Of a stretch of DNA of 64,000 bases, positions 33,097-40,542 are shown piece after piece. The notes beneath the pieces are model-generated. The model had not been told where the DNA came from. It did no database searches and saw nothing but the letters and a program-made list of their open reading frames with translations. The DNA is from Variovorax sp. PBL-E5 (GTDB lineage Bacteria > Pseudomonadota > Gammaproteobacteria > Burkholderiales > Burkholderiaceae_C): assembly GCF_901827185.1 (NCBI RefSeq), contig NZ_LR594672.1, positions 682,001 through 746,000 on the forward strand, in the 5' to 3' direction. Numbering within the stretch: the first letter of the stretch is position 1; the number at the start of each line of letters is the position of its first letter. Both the position numbers and the translations under genes were made by a program.

Positions 33097-34102
33097 ACCT
33101 GCCGCCCGCGAACGGCAGGCCGATGTCGGCGCACATCCCCTCGACGACGCGAAGCAGTTCGGAATCGGCCTCGAAATAGGTGAAAGGCGGGATGAGGATG
33201 ATGTGACCGTCGTCTTCGTGGGGCAGCTTGCCGACAATTTCTGCGTAGCCCGAGACGTCGAAGCGCACGCCGACCTCCACATTACCGTAGGCCTTGCGGC
33301 TGTTGGCGAGATTGGCCTGCAGCTCGACGAGTGCCGGGCCATTGCAGCGAAGGTGCATCTCGGTAATCGTGTGCGGGATGTGGCTCACCACGGACTCCAC
33401 TTGGACACCTTGGGACACCATCGAAGCCTGCACGACACGCGCAAAGGTTTCGCCCGGCCACAGTACGGTGCGGTTGAACACGGAGGTGGTGCCCACCGGC
33501 AAGCGGCAGGAGACCAGCATGAACATGGTCACGCTGCGATACGCGTCCAGCTCGGAATCCAGCATGAGCGGCAACGGCTCGAGCCGGTCTTCACCGCTTT
33601 GCTCGGCCTGGAGGACCATCCTTCCGAGCTTTCTCGGACCAATGACCTGGAGGTCCTCCCGCTTGAAAAGCTTTGTCGACGCGCGCAGGATGCCGTGGGG
33701 GTTGCAGTAGCCAATGGCGTCCAGTTCGCCGATGAGCGCCTGAGCGTCGATAACCTGGCCCTTGAAGGATACGTGCTGCGCGAGCGCCTCGGGGGCGAAG
33801 GTCACGGTGAAGGGCACCGCAAACAGCCACAGGAACTCGGGGAAGCTGCCATCCTCTGCTGGCAAAGGAATCTTGTCGTAGATGGCGCTGGTGCAGAACT
33901 CCAGCGTGCGCAACCTGCGCAGGTCGCCCTTGCTCGCCTCCAGGGCCTTCTCGACCAACCCGTCGAATCGGTCTGCCGAGTGCAGCATTTCCGTGTGCAG
34001 CGCGTCGTAGCAGGCCTTGATTGCTCCCATCTGTCGTCCCCCGTTTCGAGCCGTGGCGGCTTCATCGAGGTGGTACAGGAAATCGGGACGGGACGAACGC
34101 AT
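33059..34102 (-). CDS. hypothetical protein
   Basis: A 347-residue soluble protein with balanced composition. Segments include RRLRTLEFCTSAIYDKIPLP and FLWLFAVPFTVTFAPEALAQ; neither points to a family. It has its own consensus-like promoter (34139-34167), with a palindrome over it, so it may be regulated. Function unknown. Confidence 0.7.
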   Translation of the reverse strand: MRSSRPDFLYHLDEAATARNGGRQMGAIKACYDALHTEMLHSADRFDGLVEKALEASKGDLRRLRTLEFCTSAIYDKIPLPAEDGSFPEFLWLFAVPFTVTFAPEALAQHVSFKGQVIDAQALIGELDAIGYCNPHGILRASTKLFKREDLQVIGPRKLGRMVLQAEQSGEDRLEPLPLMLDSELDAYRSVTMFMLVSCRLPVGTTSVFNRTVLWPGETFARVVQASMVSQGVQVESVVSHIPHTITEMHLRCNGPALVELQANLANSRKAYGNVEVGVRFDVSGYAEIVGKLPHEDDGHIILIPPFTYFEADSELLRVVEGMCADIGLPFAGGRFSSRHAVAGALH

Positions 34103-34137
34103 TGACTTTTCTTTCTGATGGACCTAACTGCGGCGTG

Positions 34138-34167
34138 CATTTTAAGTCCATAGTTTAAAATGGTCAA
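34138..34167 (-). promoter_or_regulatory. sigma70-like promoter with overlapping palindrome
   Basis: Read leftward: TTGACC (34162-34167), 17-base spacer, TAAAAT (34139-34144), 37 bases before ATG 34102. An inverted repeat CATTTTAA (34138-34145) / TTAAAATG (34155-34162) spans the core and could be an operator. Confidence 0.7.
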
Positions 34168-34961
34168 TGCGTTTTAGGCTCACGTGCAAGCAGCGCCGCC
34201 GCGAGACGGTCCGCGCCGTCGTTGAACGCGCGCGGAACCAGGCGCACCTCGAGGTGATGGAATTCCCCGGCCATTCTGAGCAGCTGCGCCTCCAGCACGC
34301 AGAATTTGAGGGCAAGCTTGCCCTGGAAGGCGCGCAGCACGCCGAGCGCATCGACGTGCAGGCGGGCCCTGCGGATGCCCGCGGCAAGCATGGCGTCCAG
34401 GCACAGCAGTGCCGCCTCCAGCTCTGCTTCCAGTGCGTTGGTGGTGTGCGAAGCCTGAGCTGCCTGGAGCGCTGGCGTGCCGACAGCACCGTGCACGAGG
34501 AAGGCAACCGCTGCGCGACCACCGCGCACAGCGCCGTCGCTCCACGCAAGATGCGCGGGCTGTGCGTCGGGCGAACCAAACCGCACAAAGGGGACATTTT
34601 CGGCCGAGCGCATGCCCAGTCGCTCCCGCAGTTGCATTCGGACCAGGTGGAAGCCTTCCTTGGCCAGCGCCCGTTGGTGGCGGCCGGCCGCCCCCGCTTG
34701 TCGCAGCTTTATCAACGTGAAGGCCTGGGCGAGCTTCGCGCCCAGCACCACAGCGTCATAGGGTCTTCCGCCCACAATGCGCTCGTACAGGTCAGTGGTG
34801 AGCTGCTCGACACTGGATTCCGTCATTCCGCGCCGGGCTGTCCGCCGGCAAGCACGGTAGGCGGACCAGACATGTGGCTGGTCAAGGTCGTTGAAACGAA
34901 GTAGCTTGCCGAGGAGCTGGGCAAGAGGGTGGGCTTGAAGCGCGCGTGGGAGCCGCGCCAT
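34164..34961 (-). CDS. RNase H-fold protein
   Basis: A 265-residue protein. The C-terminal half has an RNase H-like order of acidic motifs: AWSDGAVRGGRAAVAFLVHG, LEAELEAALLCLDAMLA, RLHVDALGVLRAF and AFNDGADRLAAALLA, as in plant-type and bacterial RNase HI relatives (Asp, Glu, Asp, Asp). The N-terminal 120 residues are unassigned. It could remove RNA primers during replication of this element. I chose ATG 34961 (AAGGA six bases upstream); the frame is open far upstream but crosses the neighbouring promoter and terminator. Its stop lies inside the promoter of the downstream gene. Confidence 0.7.
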   Translation of the reverse strand: MARLPRALQAHPLAQLLGKLLRFNDLDQPHVWSAYRACRRTARRGMTESSVEQLTTDLYERIVGGRPYDAVVLGAKLAQAFTLIKLRQAGAAGRHQRALAKEGFHLVRMQLRERLGMRSAENVPFVRFGSPDAQPAHLAWSDGAVRGGRAAVAFLVHGAVGTPALQAAQASHTTNALEAELEAALLCLDAMLAAGIRRARLHVDALGVLRAFQGKLALKFCVLEAQLLRMAGEFHHLEVRLVPRAFNDGADRLAAALLAREPKTH

Positions 34962-35007
34962 GGCAATCCTTGTGGATGAGAGAAAGGGCAGGGCGTTGCG
35001 CCCCTCT

Positions 35008-35016
35008 CGTATAGCC
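35008..35016 (-). promoter_or_regulatory. CTATAG-type promoter-like core
   Basis: Leftward GGCTATACG, 47 bases upstream of ATG 34961. Confidence 0.5.
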
Positions 35017-35036
35017 AGGAGTCCGAGGCGTCCAAA

Positions 35037-35063
35037 AGAAAAAGAGCACCAGGAGGTGCTCTT
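35037..35063 (-). terminator. intrinsic terminator of the 56-residue basic protein gene
   Basis: A 9-bp stem (AAGAGCACC at 35042-35050 with GGTGCTCTT at 35055-35063) followed leftward by TTTTCTTTT. Confidence 0.85.
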
Positions 35064-35073
35064 AGGAAGAAGC

Positions 35074-35244
35074 TCAGGCGAAAGCGTGAGCCTTGTGCTT
35101 GGCGTAGCCGCGCTTGTGCAGGGCCTTACGGTTGCGTTCAACGCGAACACCAGGCTTCATGGACATGGTCTTGGGAGAGAGACCTTGTTCACGCATGGCG
35201 GCGTCGCGGACTTGGGCTTGGGTGAGCCTGATTTGCAGTTGCAT
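35074..35244 (-). CDS. 56-residue basic protein
   Basis: ATG 35242-35244 to TGA 35074. Sequence starts MQLQIRLTQAQVRDAAMREQ and ends in a Lys/Arg/His-rich stretch (RNRKALHKRGYAKHKAHAFA). GAGG sits five bases before ATG, a TCGCTATAGG core lies 32 bases upstream and a strong terminator follows. Promoter, ribosome site and terminator together make this a convincing gene. The basic tail suggests nucleic-acid or ribosome binding; family unknown. Confidence 0.7.
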   Translation of the reverse strand: MQLQIRLTQAQVRDAAMREQGLSPKTMSMKPGVRVERNRKALHKRGYAKHKAHAFA

Positions 35245-35275
35245 AGGGGCCTCGAAAAACGTAGTTGAACTCAGC

Positions 35276-35285
35276 CCTATAGCGA
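35276..35285 (-). promoter_or_regulatory. CTATAG-type promoter-like core
   Basis: Leftward TCGCTATAGG, exact consensus, 32 bases upstream of ATG 35244. Confidence 0.6.
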
Positions 35286-35370
35286 CGATGTCGGAACAGG
35301 GACGCGGGCCTAGGAACTCCGACGCATGGGCGGGGCGCGCGGCGCGGTCTGCGGTATTTGAGGGCGCCGC

Positions 35371-35932
35371 TTACTTTTCCGCCTTCGGGGGAGCGGTGTC
35401 GGCCAGCATGGCCGTACACCAGGGGGTTGGAACTGCCTCCCGGTAGCATGCCTTGCCGGCGGGGAATGACAGGGCCGCGAGGAACAGCCCCGCCCAGAAG
35501 GCGGTGTGCTCCCAGTAGGTCCACTTTCTCGCCTTGCCGTTGAGCCACGTTGCGCCCCAGGGGCCAATTTCTGACTCGAGGAACGCGGCGGACGTACCGC
35601 TCGTCACCTGCGTCAGGCTGCTGGCGATTACGCCGCCAGCCATCCCGGGCCATCCCGGCGATGAGAAAGCAAATGACTGCGAGCGAGGCCAGGGTGCCGG
35701 ACAGCGGTAGCACCGGCCCGCCCGCGAAGGTGAGCCCAACTGCGGTGAGGTATGACGCTGTGAGCGTCAGATAGGCGCCGATATGGAACTTGGTGTAGTC
35801 GTACAGCCGGTCGAGGCTCTTGTTAGGGTCAAGGTCTACGGCGGCAGCTTGCAGTGCTGAGGAGGGCGCCGCCGGACCCAAGGAGAGCGCGGCAGGACTC
35901 GAGGGCGTGGGAGCAGTTCCGGTTGGGGACAT
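35371..35932 (-). pseudogene. membrane protein gene split by a 10-base tandem duplication
   Basis: From ATG 35932 (GGAGG five bases upstream) the protein runs through SLDRLYDYTKFHIGAYLTLT and LAVICFLIAGMA, then shifts frame. The direct repeat GCCATCCCGG occurs twice in tandem at 35639-35658. Removing one copy restores IAGMAGGVIASSLTQV, FLESEIGPWGATWLNGKARK and YWEHTAFWAGLFLAAL, ending at 35371. The repaired product would be about 187 residues with four membrane segments, resembling small phage/plasmid membrane proteins. The duplication could be a real inactivating mutation, a phase-variation-like switch, or an assembly error. Confidence 0.75.
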
Positions 35933-36022
35933 CGGGCCTCCGTGGCTAGGGTAGTGGCGGCGCTCGCAACTGTGCCTTGGGTTCGTGGGTTCGACAATCC
36001 CCTACCAGGAACGATGCGAGCT

Positions 36023-36451
36023 TCAAGGGCCAGCGCGCCGGCGCTCTCCCCGCTCGATGCACTGTCCCCGCTCGCAGCAGTGACTCGCAAACCGCAGAAA
36101 GCGCCGCACCAGCAGAAAGGGAACACCGAGTGCAAAGACCAGGCCGCTCAGAACACCGAACCCCATGCTCACGTCCGCCACGGCCGAGCTCCCGGCTGCG
36201 GTCATCCCTGCCACTAGGGTGGGTGCCAGCAGGGGCACCATCACTGCAGCGAGGAGGATGAAGGCAGGAATGGTAAGGGCCAGCCACCAGAGCGACGCGG
36301 CGGTGGGGCTGCCTGACTTTGCGGCGGCCGCGCCAGGCGCCGGGCCATAGATGCGTTCCATCAGCCAGTCGCGGTAGCCGAGCCAGAAGAAATGGAAGGT
36401 GCAGGCGATGAAGGCGGTTTCCCGGGCATTCGCTTTATGGGTTTTCAACAT
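36023..36451 (-). CDS. membrane protein
   Basis: A 142-residue protein with three to four hydrophobic segments (about 14-28, 55-75, 94-112) and a Cys/Arg-rich C terminus (SHCCERGQCIERGERRR). ATG 36451 chosen; TTG 36460 is possible. No family recognised. It diverges from the primase gene; their shared upstream gap holds a CTATAG core facing the primase. Confidence 0.6.
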   Translation of the reverse strand: MLKTHKANARETAFIACTFHFFWLGYRDWLMERIYGPAPGAAAAKSGSPTAASLWWLALTIPAFILLAAVMVPLLAPTLVAGMTAAGSSAVADVSMGFGVLSGLVFALGVPFLLVRRFLRFASHCCERGQCIERGERRRAGP

Positions 36452-36463
36452 GATGTGCAAGGC

Positions 36464-36473
36464 TCGCTATAGA
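36464..36473 (+). promoter_or_regulatory. CTATAG-type promoter-like core of the primase gene
   Basis: TCGCTATAGA, 27 bases upstream of ATG 36500; TTCAAC lies 18 bases before TATAGA as a possible -35. Confidence 0.55.
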
Positions 36474-36499
36474 AGTCAGGTCAACTGAAATCTTTAGCG

Positions 36500-37603
36500 A
36501 TGAGCATTCATACCCTCAATCCAATGAACGAACGCCGATACAAAACCTTCCAAGAGCTCAAGGCGAAAGCCGACGGCGACTGGCCGTACATCCTCCAAGA
36601 GCTGGCCCCTGAACTGGCCGACGCGATGGACAAGGCGCCGCACCACGTGTCGTGCCCTATCCACGGGGGCACGGATGGTTTTCGGCTGTTCAAGGACTAC
36701 CCGAAGACTGGCGGCGGCTACTGCAACACGTGCGGCCCCCAAGCGAACGGGTTCGCCATGGTCGCATGGGTGCGAGGTATCTCGTACAAGGACGCAGTCC
36801 GTGAAGTCGCCCAACTCCTGGAAGGCGAAGCCGCGGCACCCGTCGTGGTACGTCGCCCGCCGCCTCCGAAAATTCCCGACCTCGTCGACCCCCGAAAGGC
36901 GTATGGCCGCATCCGGCAAACCTGGATGGCCTCCACGACCCTGAAGGACACGCCGGCGGAGAAGTACCTCGCCGCGCGAGGCATCTGGCTGCAGAACATG
37001 CCAAACACGCTGCGTGCGCATCCGCGTATGCCGTACTACGACAAGGTCGCGAAGGCCATCACCGGCTGGCATCCCTGTCTCTTGGCCCCCATCAAGGACA
37101 GCCAGGGGCGCATTGCTTCGCTGCACCGAATCTTCGTCAGTCCGACAGGCGGCAAGGCCGACGTGCCCGAAGCCAAGAAGATGATGTCCGCCTGCCATCC
37201 TCTGCCCGGGGCAGCCATCAAGTTGTTCCAAGCAGGCGAAGTGCTGGGAGTCGCCGAAGGCATTGAGACCGCACTGGCAGCTCACGCCATCTCGCGCATG
37301 CCTGTGTGGGCCTGTGTGTCGGCCACGTTGATGGAATCGGTCGAAATCCCGGCGTCCGTCAGGAAGGTCGTCATCTGGGCTGACCTGGACCGCAGCGGTC
37401 GCGGCATCAAGGCTGCAGAGAAGCTGTCGGCCCGTCTGCGCACCGAAGGCAAGGAAGTCGAAATCTGCGTTCCGCAGGGCCCGATTCCTGAGGCCGTCAA
37501 GGGCGTCGACTGGCTCGACGTCATGCTGACGGCCGGACTGGAAGGCTACCCACCTCAATGGCAGAAGTGGTCTCCGCCGCCGGAGTACCGCAAGGCCGCT
37601 TAA
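36500..37603 (+). CDS. zinc-finger and Toprim DNA primase
   Basis: A 367-residue primase-like protein. Residues 50-78 hold a CHC2-type zinc ribbon (CPIHGG, then GGGYCNTCG); residues 245-320 hold a Toprim domain (VLGVAEGIETALAAHAIS, then VVIWADLDRSGRGIKAA). It makes RNA primers for replication of the element. It is shorter than DnaG and has no helicase domain, like plasmid and integrative-element primases. No ribosome site: CTTTAGCG lies directly before ATG, so translation may be leaderless or begin at ATG 36524. Terminator downstream. Confidence 0.88.
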   Translation: MSIHTLNPMNERRYKTFQELKAKADGDWPYILQELAPELADAMDKAPHHVSCPIHGGTDGFRLFKDYPKTGGGYCNTCGPQANGFAMVAWVRGISYKDAVREVAQLLEGEAAAPVVVRRPPPPKIPDLVDPRKAYGRIRQTWMASTTLKDTPAEKYLAARGIWLQNMPNTLRAHPRMPYYDKVAKAITGWHPCLLAPIKDSQGRIASLHRIFVSPTGGKADVPEAKKMMSACHPLPGAAIKLFQAGEVLGVAEGIETALAAHAISRMPVWACVSATLMESVEIPASVRKVVIWADLDRSGRGIKAAEKLSARLRTEGKEVEICVPQGPIPEAVKGVDWLDVMLTAGLEGYPPQWQKWSPPPEYRKAA

Positions 37604-37613
37604 TCCATTCTTC

Positions 37614-37643
37614 AAGAGCTCCCTCCCGGGAGCTCTTTCTTTG
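37614..37643 (+). terminator. intrinsic terminator of the primase gene
   Basis: A 10-bp perfect stem (AAGAGCTCCC at 37614-37623 with GGGAGCTCTT at 37628-37637) followed by TCTTT. Confidence 0.9.
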
Positions 37644-37660
37644 CCAGGCGCGGGAGCGCT

Positions 37661-38215
37661 TCAGGCCAGGCCGGCAGCCACTGCTGCTGCAGCCACCTCG
37701 GGGCGCAACGTCCATACCCACTCGGCGCCCTGTCGCTCGCCGTCCGCAAGCGCAAAGGTGTAAACCGGCAAGCCCTCTCGGGGGCTCTCTGGCAGGTCCG
37801 TCGGCACCTCGCCGTACAGCAGCCAGCCCAATCGCCCATAGTGAAGATTCGCTGCCTCGTGGCCCTTGTATTCAGCGGCAGCGGCAAGCTCGGTCGCGGT
37901 TATCCGGCGGTCCTTTGCCTTCACGTGCGCTCGCAGCATGGCTCGCTGACCATCATGCACGCGCGGTTCGATGCGGCGGAACGCGGCGGTGAGCTCGCCT
38001 ACTTCCGGGACCAGTCCGTTGCGTGCTCGAGCCTTCTCAGCCAAGCGCTGGGACGTCCAGGCCTGTACCTGCGCGAAACAATCGTCCAGGTTGGCGCCCT
38101 TGACTGTGAGCGCCTTGGCTCCGTTGGTGTACACCACGCCGAAATACTCGCCCTCGTAGAGCAACGCAACGAGCCTGTAGGGACCCACCTCGTCACTCTT
38201 TGCGGTCTCGTTCAT
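37661..38215 (-). CDS. hypothetical protein sharing a domain with its upstream neighbour
   Basis: A 184-residue soluble protein. Residues 92-140 (MLRAHVKAKDRRITATELAA, AANLHYGRLGWLLYGEVP) match, in order and spacing, a stretch of the neighbouring 38254-38871 product (MLERHFRAHNRTVTFTELGN, LANVLYGKLARKLGE). The shared block looks like a helical DNA- or partner-binding domain (E-L-..-A-A...N..YG.L). A 38-base gap separates the genes on the same strand, so they may be co-transcribed. Function unknown. Confidence 0.65.
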   Translation of the reverse strand: MNETAKSDEVGPYRLVALLYEGEYFGVVYTNGAKALTVKGANLDDCFAQVQAWTSQRLAEKARARNGLVPEVGELTAAFRRIEPRVHDGQRAMLRAHVKAKDRRITATELAAAAEYKGHEAANLHYGRLGWLLYGEVPTDLPESPREGLPVYTFALADGERQGAEWVWTLRPEVAAAAVAAGLA

Positions 38216-38253
38216 GCGTAGCTCCTCTGTAAAAAACTTCTTCTGTCAGGCTA

Positions 38254-38871
38254 TCAGGGCCTGAACCAGCCGAGCAGGTCGAACGCCTTCGCCAGTTCGT
38301 GGTGCATCACCAGCTGAAACTCCCCGCCCTTGGGCTGCATGGGGTTGGCCAGACCGATTGCACTGCTGTAGAACGGCTCGGAGCTTCCGGGATTCGGGGC
38401 AAAGCTCATCTTCAGCGACTCCCCCAGCTTGCGAGCAAGCTTGCCATAGAGCACGTTGGCCAACCGGTACGACTTACTCGTCCGTGCTCCCTCCTTGACC
38501 TGGGCGGCAGCATTGCCGAGCTCCGTGAAGGTGACCGTCCGGTTGTGCGCCCGGAAGTGCCTCTCAAGCATGGCTCGGCCCATTGCGCTGACGCCCCCTT
38601 CCTGTTCGAGCTGGAGGAGGGCTGAGGCATAGCGGTCCGCGCTGGGAACCTCGAACCTCATCACCTCGGCCTCGACCTTTTCACGGCGGGTCGCCAGTCG
38701 GAACACCTTCGAGTGGTCGGTAGGCACCCCTCGCTCTGTAAGGAACGAAGCGATTTCGCGCCAGGTGTGACCCTTCTCTCGGAGCGCTTCGATAGCTTCC
38801 AAGTAGAGCTCAAGCCCCTCCTTCGGGGCGGCGGCCAGGGCGTCGTTGAGTATGGTGGTAGGGCTGGGCAT
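38254..38871 (-). CDS. putative DNA-binding protein with helix-turn-helix
   Basis: A 205-residue protein. Residues 18-60 (LELYLEAIEALREKGHTWRE, IASFLTERGVPTDHSKVFRL) look like a helix-turn-helix of a type I recall from plasmid regulators and mobilisation-linked proteins. Residues about 105-155 carry the block shared with the downstream protein. Two 22-base direct repeats lie immediately upstream (38883-38933), which would fit autoregulation. Start ATG 38871 lacks a clear ribosome site, but upstream extension of the frame is low-complexity. Confidence 0.6.
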   Translation of the reverse strand: MPSPTTILNDALAAAPKEGLELYLEAIEALREKGHTWREIASFLTERGVPTDHSKVFRLATRREKVEAEVMRFEVPSADRYASALLQLEQEGGVSAMGRAMLERHFRAHNRTVTFTELGNAAAQVKEGARTSKSYRLANVLYGKLARKLGESLKMSFAPNPGSSEPFYSSAIGLANPMQPKGGEFQLVMHHELAKAFDLLGWFRP

Positions 38872-38882
38872 CGCGCACAGCT

Positions 38883-38933
38883 TACACCAGGCCGAACAGA
38901 ATGCAACAGCGTAAACCAGGCTGCAACAAAATG
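38883..38933 (-). repeat. direct repeats upstream of the helix-turn-helix gene
   Basis: TACACCAGGCCGAACAGAATG (38883-38903, 21 bases) and TAAACCAGGCTGCAACAAAATG (38912-38933) are near-identical and 29 bases apart, about 3 helical turns. They lie in the gap before ATG 38871, where operator or promoter repeats would be expected. Confidence 0.55.
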
Positions 38934-39039
38934 GACTTCCTCGCGGGGCTCCCGGGCGGCCTGGGCGGAAAGCGCCAAGCACAGCCGCGCGGCTAAAGCC
39001 CGTGACTACAGGCCAGGTCCCCTCAACCGCTACCAGCCA

Positions 39040-40011
39040 ATGCAAGTCCGTCTCATTGACGCCAACGCGCTGGGCTTTGCCCAGTATTTCATCGGGAAGA
39101 AAGCAGGCCACCACGACACGCACGCAGTTCGTGGCTTCCTGGAGCACGTGCGCTCCCGCCTGCACTTCTCGCAGGGCGTAGTGAACCTTCTCCTGTGGGA
39201 CGGCAGGGCGCAGTGGCGCTACGACCTCCTGCCGGCGTACAAAAGCTCGCGGCACAAGACGCCTGAGCAGCGCGAGGCGCGCGAGACCTACGAGCCACAG
39301 CGGCCGCTCATCCAACGTGCGTTGAACTACTTCCCCGTGATTCAGCTTCTGCATCCTGGCGCGGAAGCGGACGACCTGGCATTCGGCCTTGCGGGACAGC
39401 TGGCGGCGCAGGGGCATCTGGTCGACCTGTCGACCTCGGACACGGACTGGCTGAGCCTCGTGGCAAACCGGGTGCGCTGGGTGAACGCCAAGAAGTTGAC
39501 GCAAGTCATCGAGCTGGATGGGTTCTTCAAGGCAACCGGCGTGAGTTCGCCCCAGCTCTACGCCCACGCAAAGGCGATGGCCGGGGACACGACCGACGAC
39601 ATTCCTGGCGTCGAAGACGTGGGCCTCAAGCGGGCGGCGGCGCTCCTCGCGAAATACGGAAGTCTGGAGGCCGCGCTCACCGCGGCGGAGGACCTGCTCA
39701 CCTTCGGCGCGGAAGCGAAGTACTACCAGGGCCTGACCGACGCGGACGTGCGTGAGAGCGTCCGCCGCAACGTCAAGCTGGTCGACCTATCGGCCGGCCC
39801 GGTGCTCCAAGGCTCGGACATCCGAACTACGGTCGGCCAACTCGACGAAATGGAGCTCGCAGGGCTCTTCGACGAACTGGGCTTTGCAGACTACCTGACC
39901 AACTGGAGCTACTGGGGTCGCCCCCTGTCCAAAGAGCTGGAGAAGGCCGATGTACTTTCGGTTCAACGCGCCATCTCCAACATCCACTTTAGCTGGACCG
40001 CGAAAAGATAA
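39040..40011 (+). CDS. 5'-3' exonuclease (FEN/T5-exonuclease-like)
   Basis: A 323-residue nuclease. The N-terminal PIN-like domain has MQVRLIDANALGFAQYFIG, LLLWDGRAQWRYDLLPAYKS, GAEADDLAFGLAGQLAAQG and STSDTDWLSLV (the acidic metal ligands). The helix-3-turn-helix follows as MAGDTTDDIPGVEDVGLKRA, ALLAKYGSLEAAL. This is the flap/5' nuclease activity missing from the DNA polymerase at 16-18.5 kb, needed for Okazaki-fragment processing. ATG 39040 begins at the family's conserved N terminus; there is no good ribosome site. GGCTAAAG lies about 45 bases upstream. Confidence 0.9.
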   Translation: MQVRLIDANALGFAQYFIGKKAGHHDTHAVRGFLEHVRSRLHFSQGVVNLLLWDGRAQWRYDLLPAYKSSRHKTPEQREARETYEPQRPLIQRALNYFPVIQLLHPGAEADDLAFGLAGQLAAQGHLVDLSTSDTDWLSLVANRVRWVNAKKLTQVIELDGFFKATGVSSPQLYAHAKAMAGDTTDDIPGVEDVGLKRAAALLAKYGSLEAALTAAEDLLTFGAEAKYYQGLTDADVRESVRRNVKLVDLSAGPVLQGSDIRTTVGQLDEMELAGLFDELGFADYLTNWSYWGRPLSKELEKADVLSVQRAISNIHFSWTAKR

Positions 40012-40059
40012 ACGGCTGGACTAGACCGTATCACCCATTATTTGCCCCTTGGAGCACAC

Positions 40060-40383
40060 ATGAAACAAATGCCCGGCTTGCTGAGCAAACTTTCCCAAAT
40101 GCAAAAGCGCATGGAAGCCGCTCAAGCCGAAATTGCCGCGATGACCTTCGAAGGCACCGCAGCCAACAACCTGGTCACCGTGACCATCACCGGCGCCGGC
40201 GAGCTCAAGCGCGTGAACTATGACGCCAGCCTGAAGAGCGAAGACCTCGAGACCCTGGGCGACCTGGTCGTGGTGGCTGTGGCCAATGCCAATGCGAGGA
40301 AGGAAGAAGCGTCGAAGGCCAAGCTGGGCAGCCTGGCCGCCGGCCTGATTCCCTTTGGCATGAAGGTTCCAGGCCTGGGCTAA
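40060..40383 (+). CDS. ybaB: YbaB/EbfC nucleoid-associated protein
   Basis: 107 residues matching YbaB/EbfC: MPGLLSKLSQMQKRMEAAQA (helix), GTAANNLVTVTITGAGELKR, and a C-terminal helix with ANARKEEASKAKLGSLAAGL, then PFGMKVPGLG. The family binds DNA non-specifically and is often next to recombination or replication genes. ATG 40060 has GGAG seven bases upstream. A GACCGTATC stretch about 25 bases upstream is a distant relative of the CTATAG core. Terminator downstream. Likely compacts or organises the element's DNA. Confidence 0.9.
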   Translation: MKQMPGLLSKLSQMQKRMEAAQAEIAAMTFEGTAANNLVTVTITGAGELKRVNYDASLKSEDLETLGDLVVVAVANANARKEEASKAKLGSLAAGLIPFGMKVPGLG

Positions 40384-40408
40384 ACCAAGGGCTAGAAGTC
40401 CTTTGAAG

Positions 40409-40434
40409 GCCCGCTTCGGCGGGCTTCTTCATTT
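40409..40434 (+). terminator. intrinsic terminator
   Basis: GCCCGC (40409-40414), TTCG tetraloop, GCGGGC (40419-40424), then TTCTTCATTT. Confidence 0.8.
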
Positions 40435-40542
40435 GCCTGAACGAAAAGGGGAGAGCCGGAACTGCGTTATAAACCCATCCCCTTTACTAAAGACTAAACT
40501 CTACGTAAAATGCATTGGCGCATGCCGGCGTTTTAAGGTTCG

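Noticed and set aside
38254..39567. Long N-terminal extension of the helix-turn-helix protein
   Set aside because: The extension is antisense to the FEN nuclease gene and runs through the direct repeats; the protein starts at ATG 38871.
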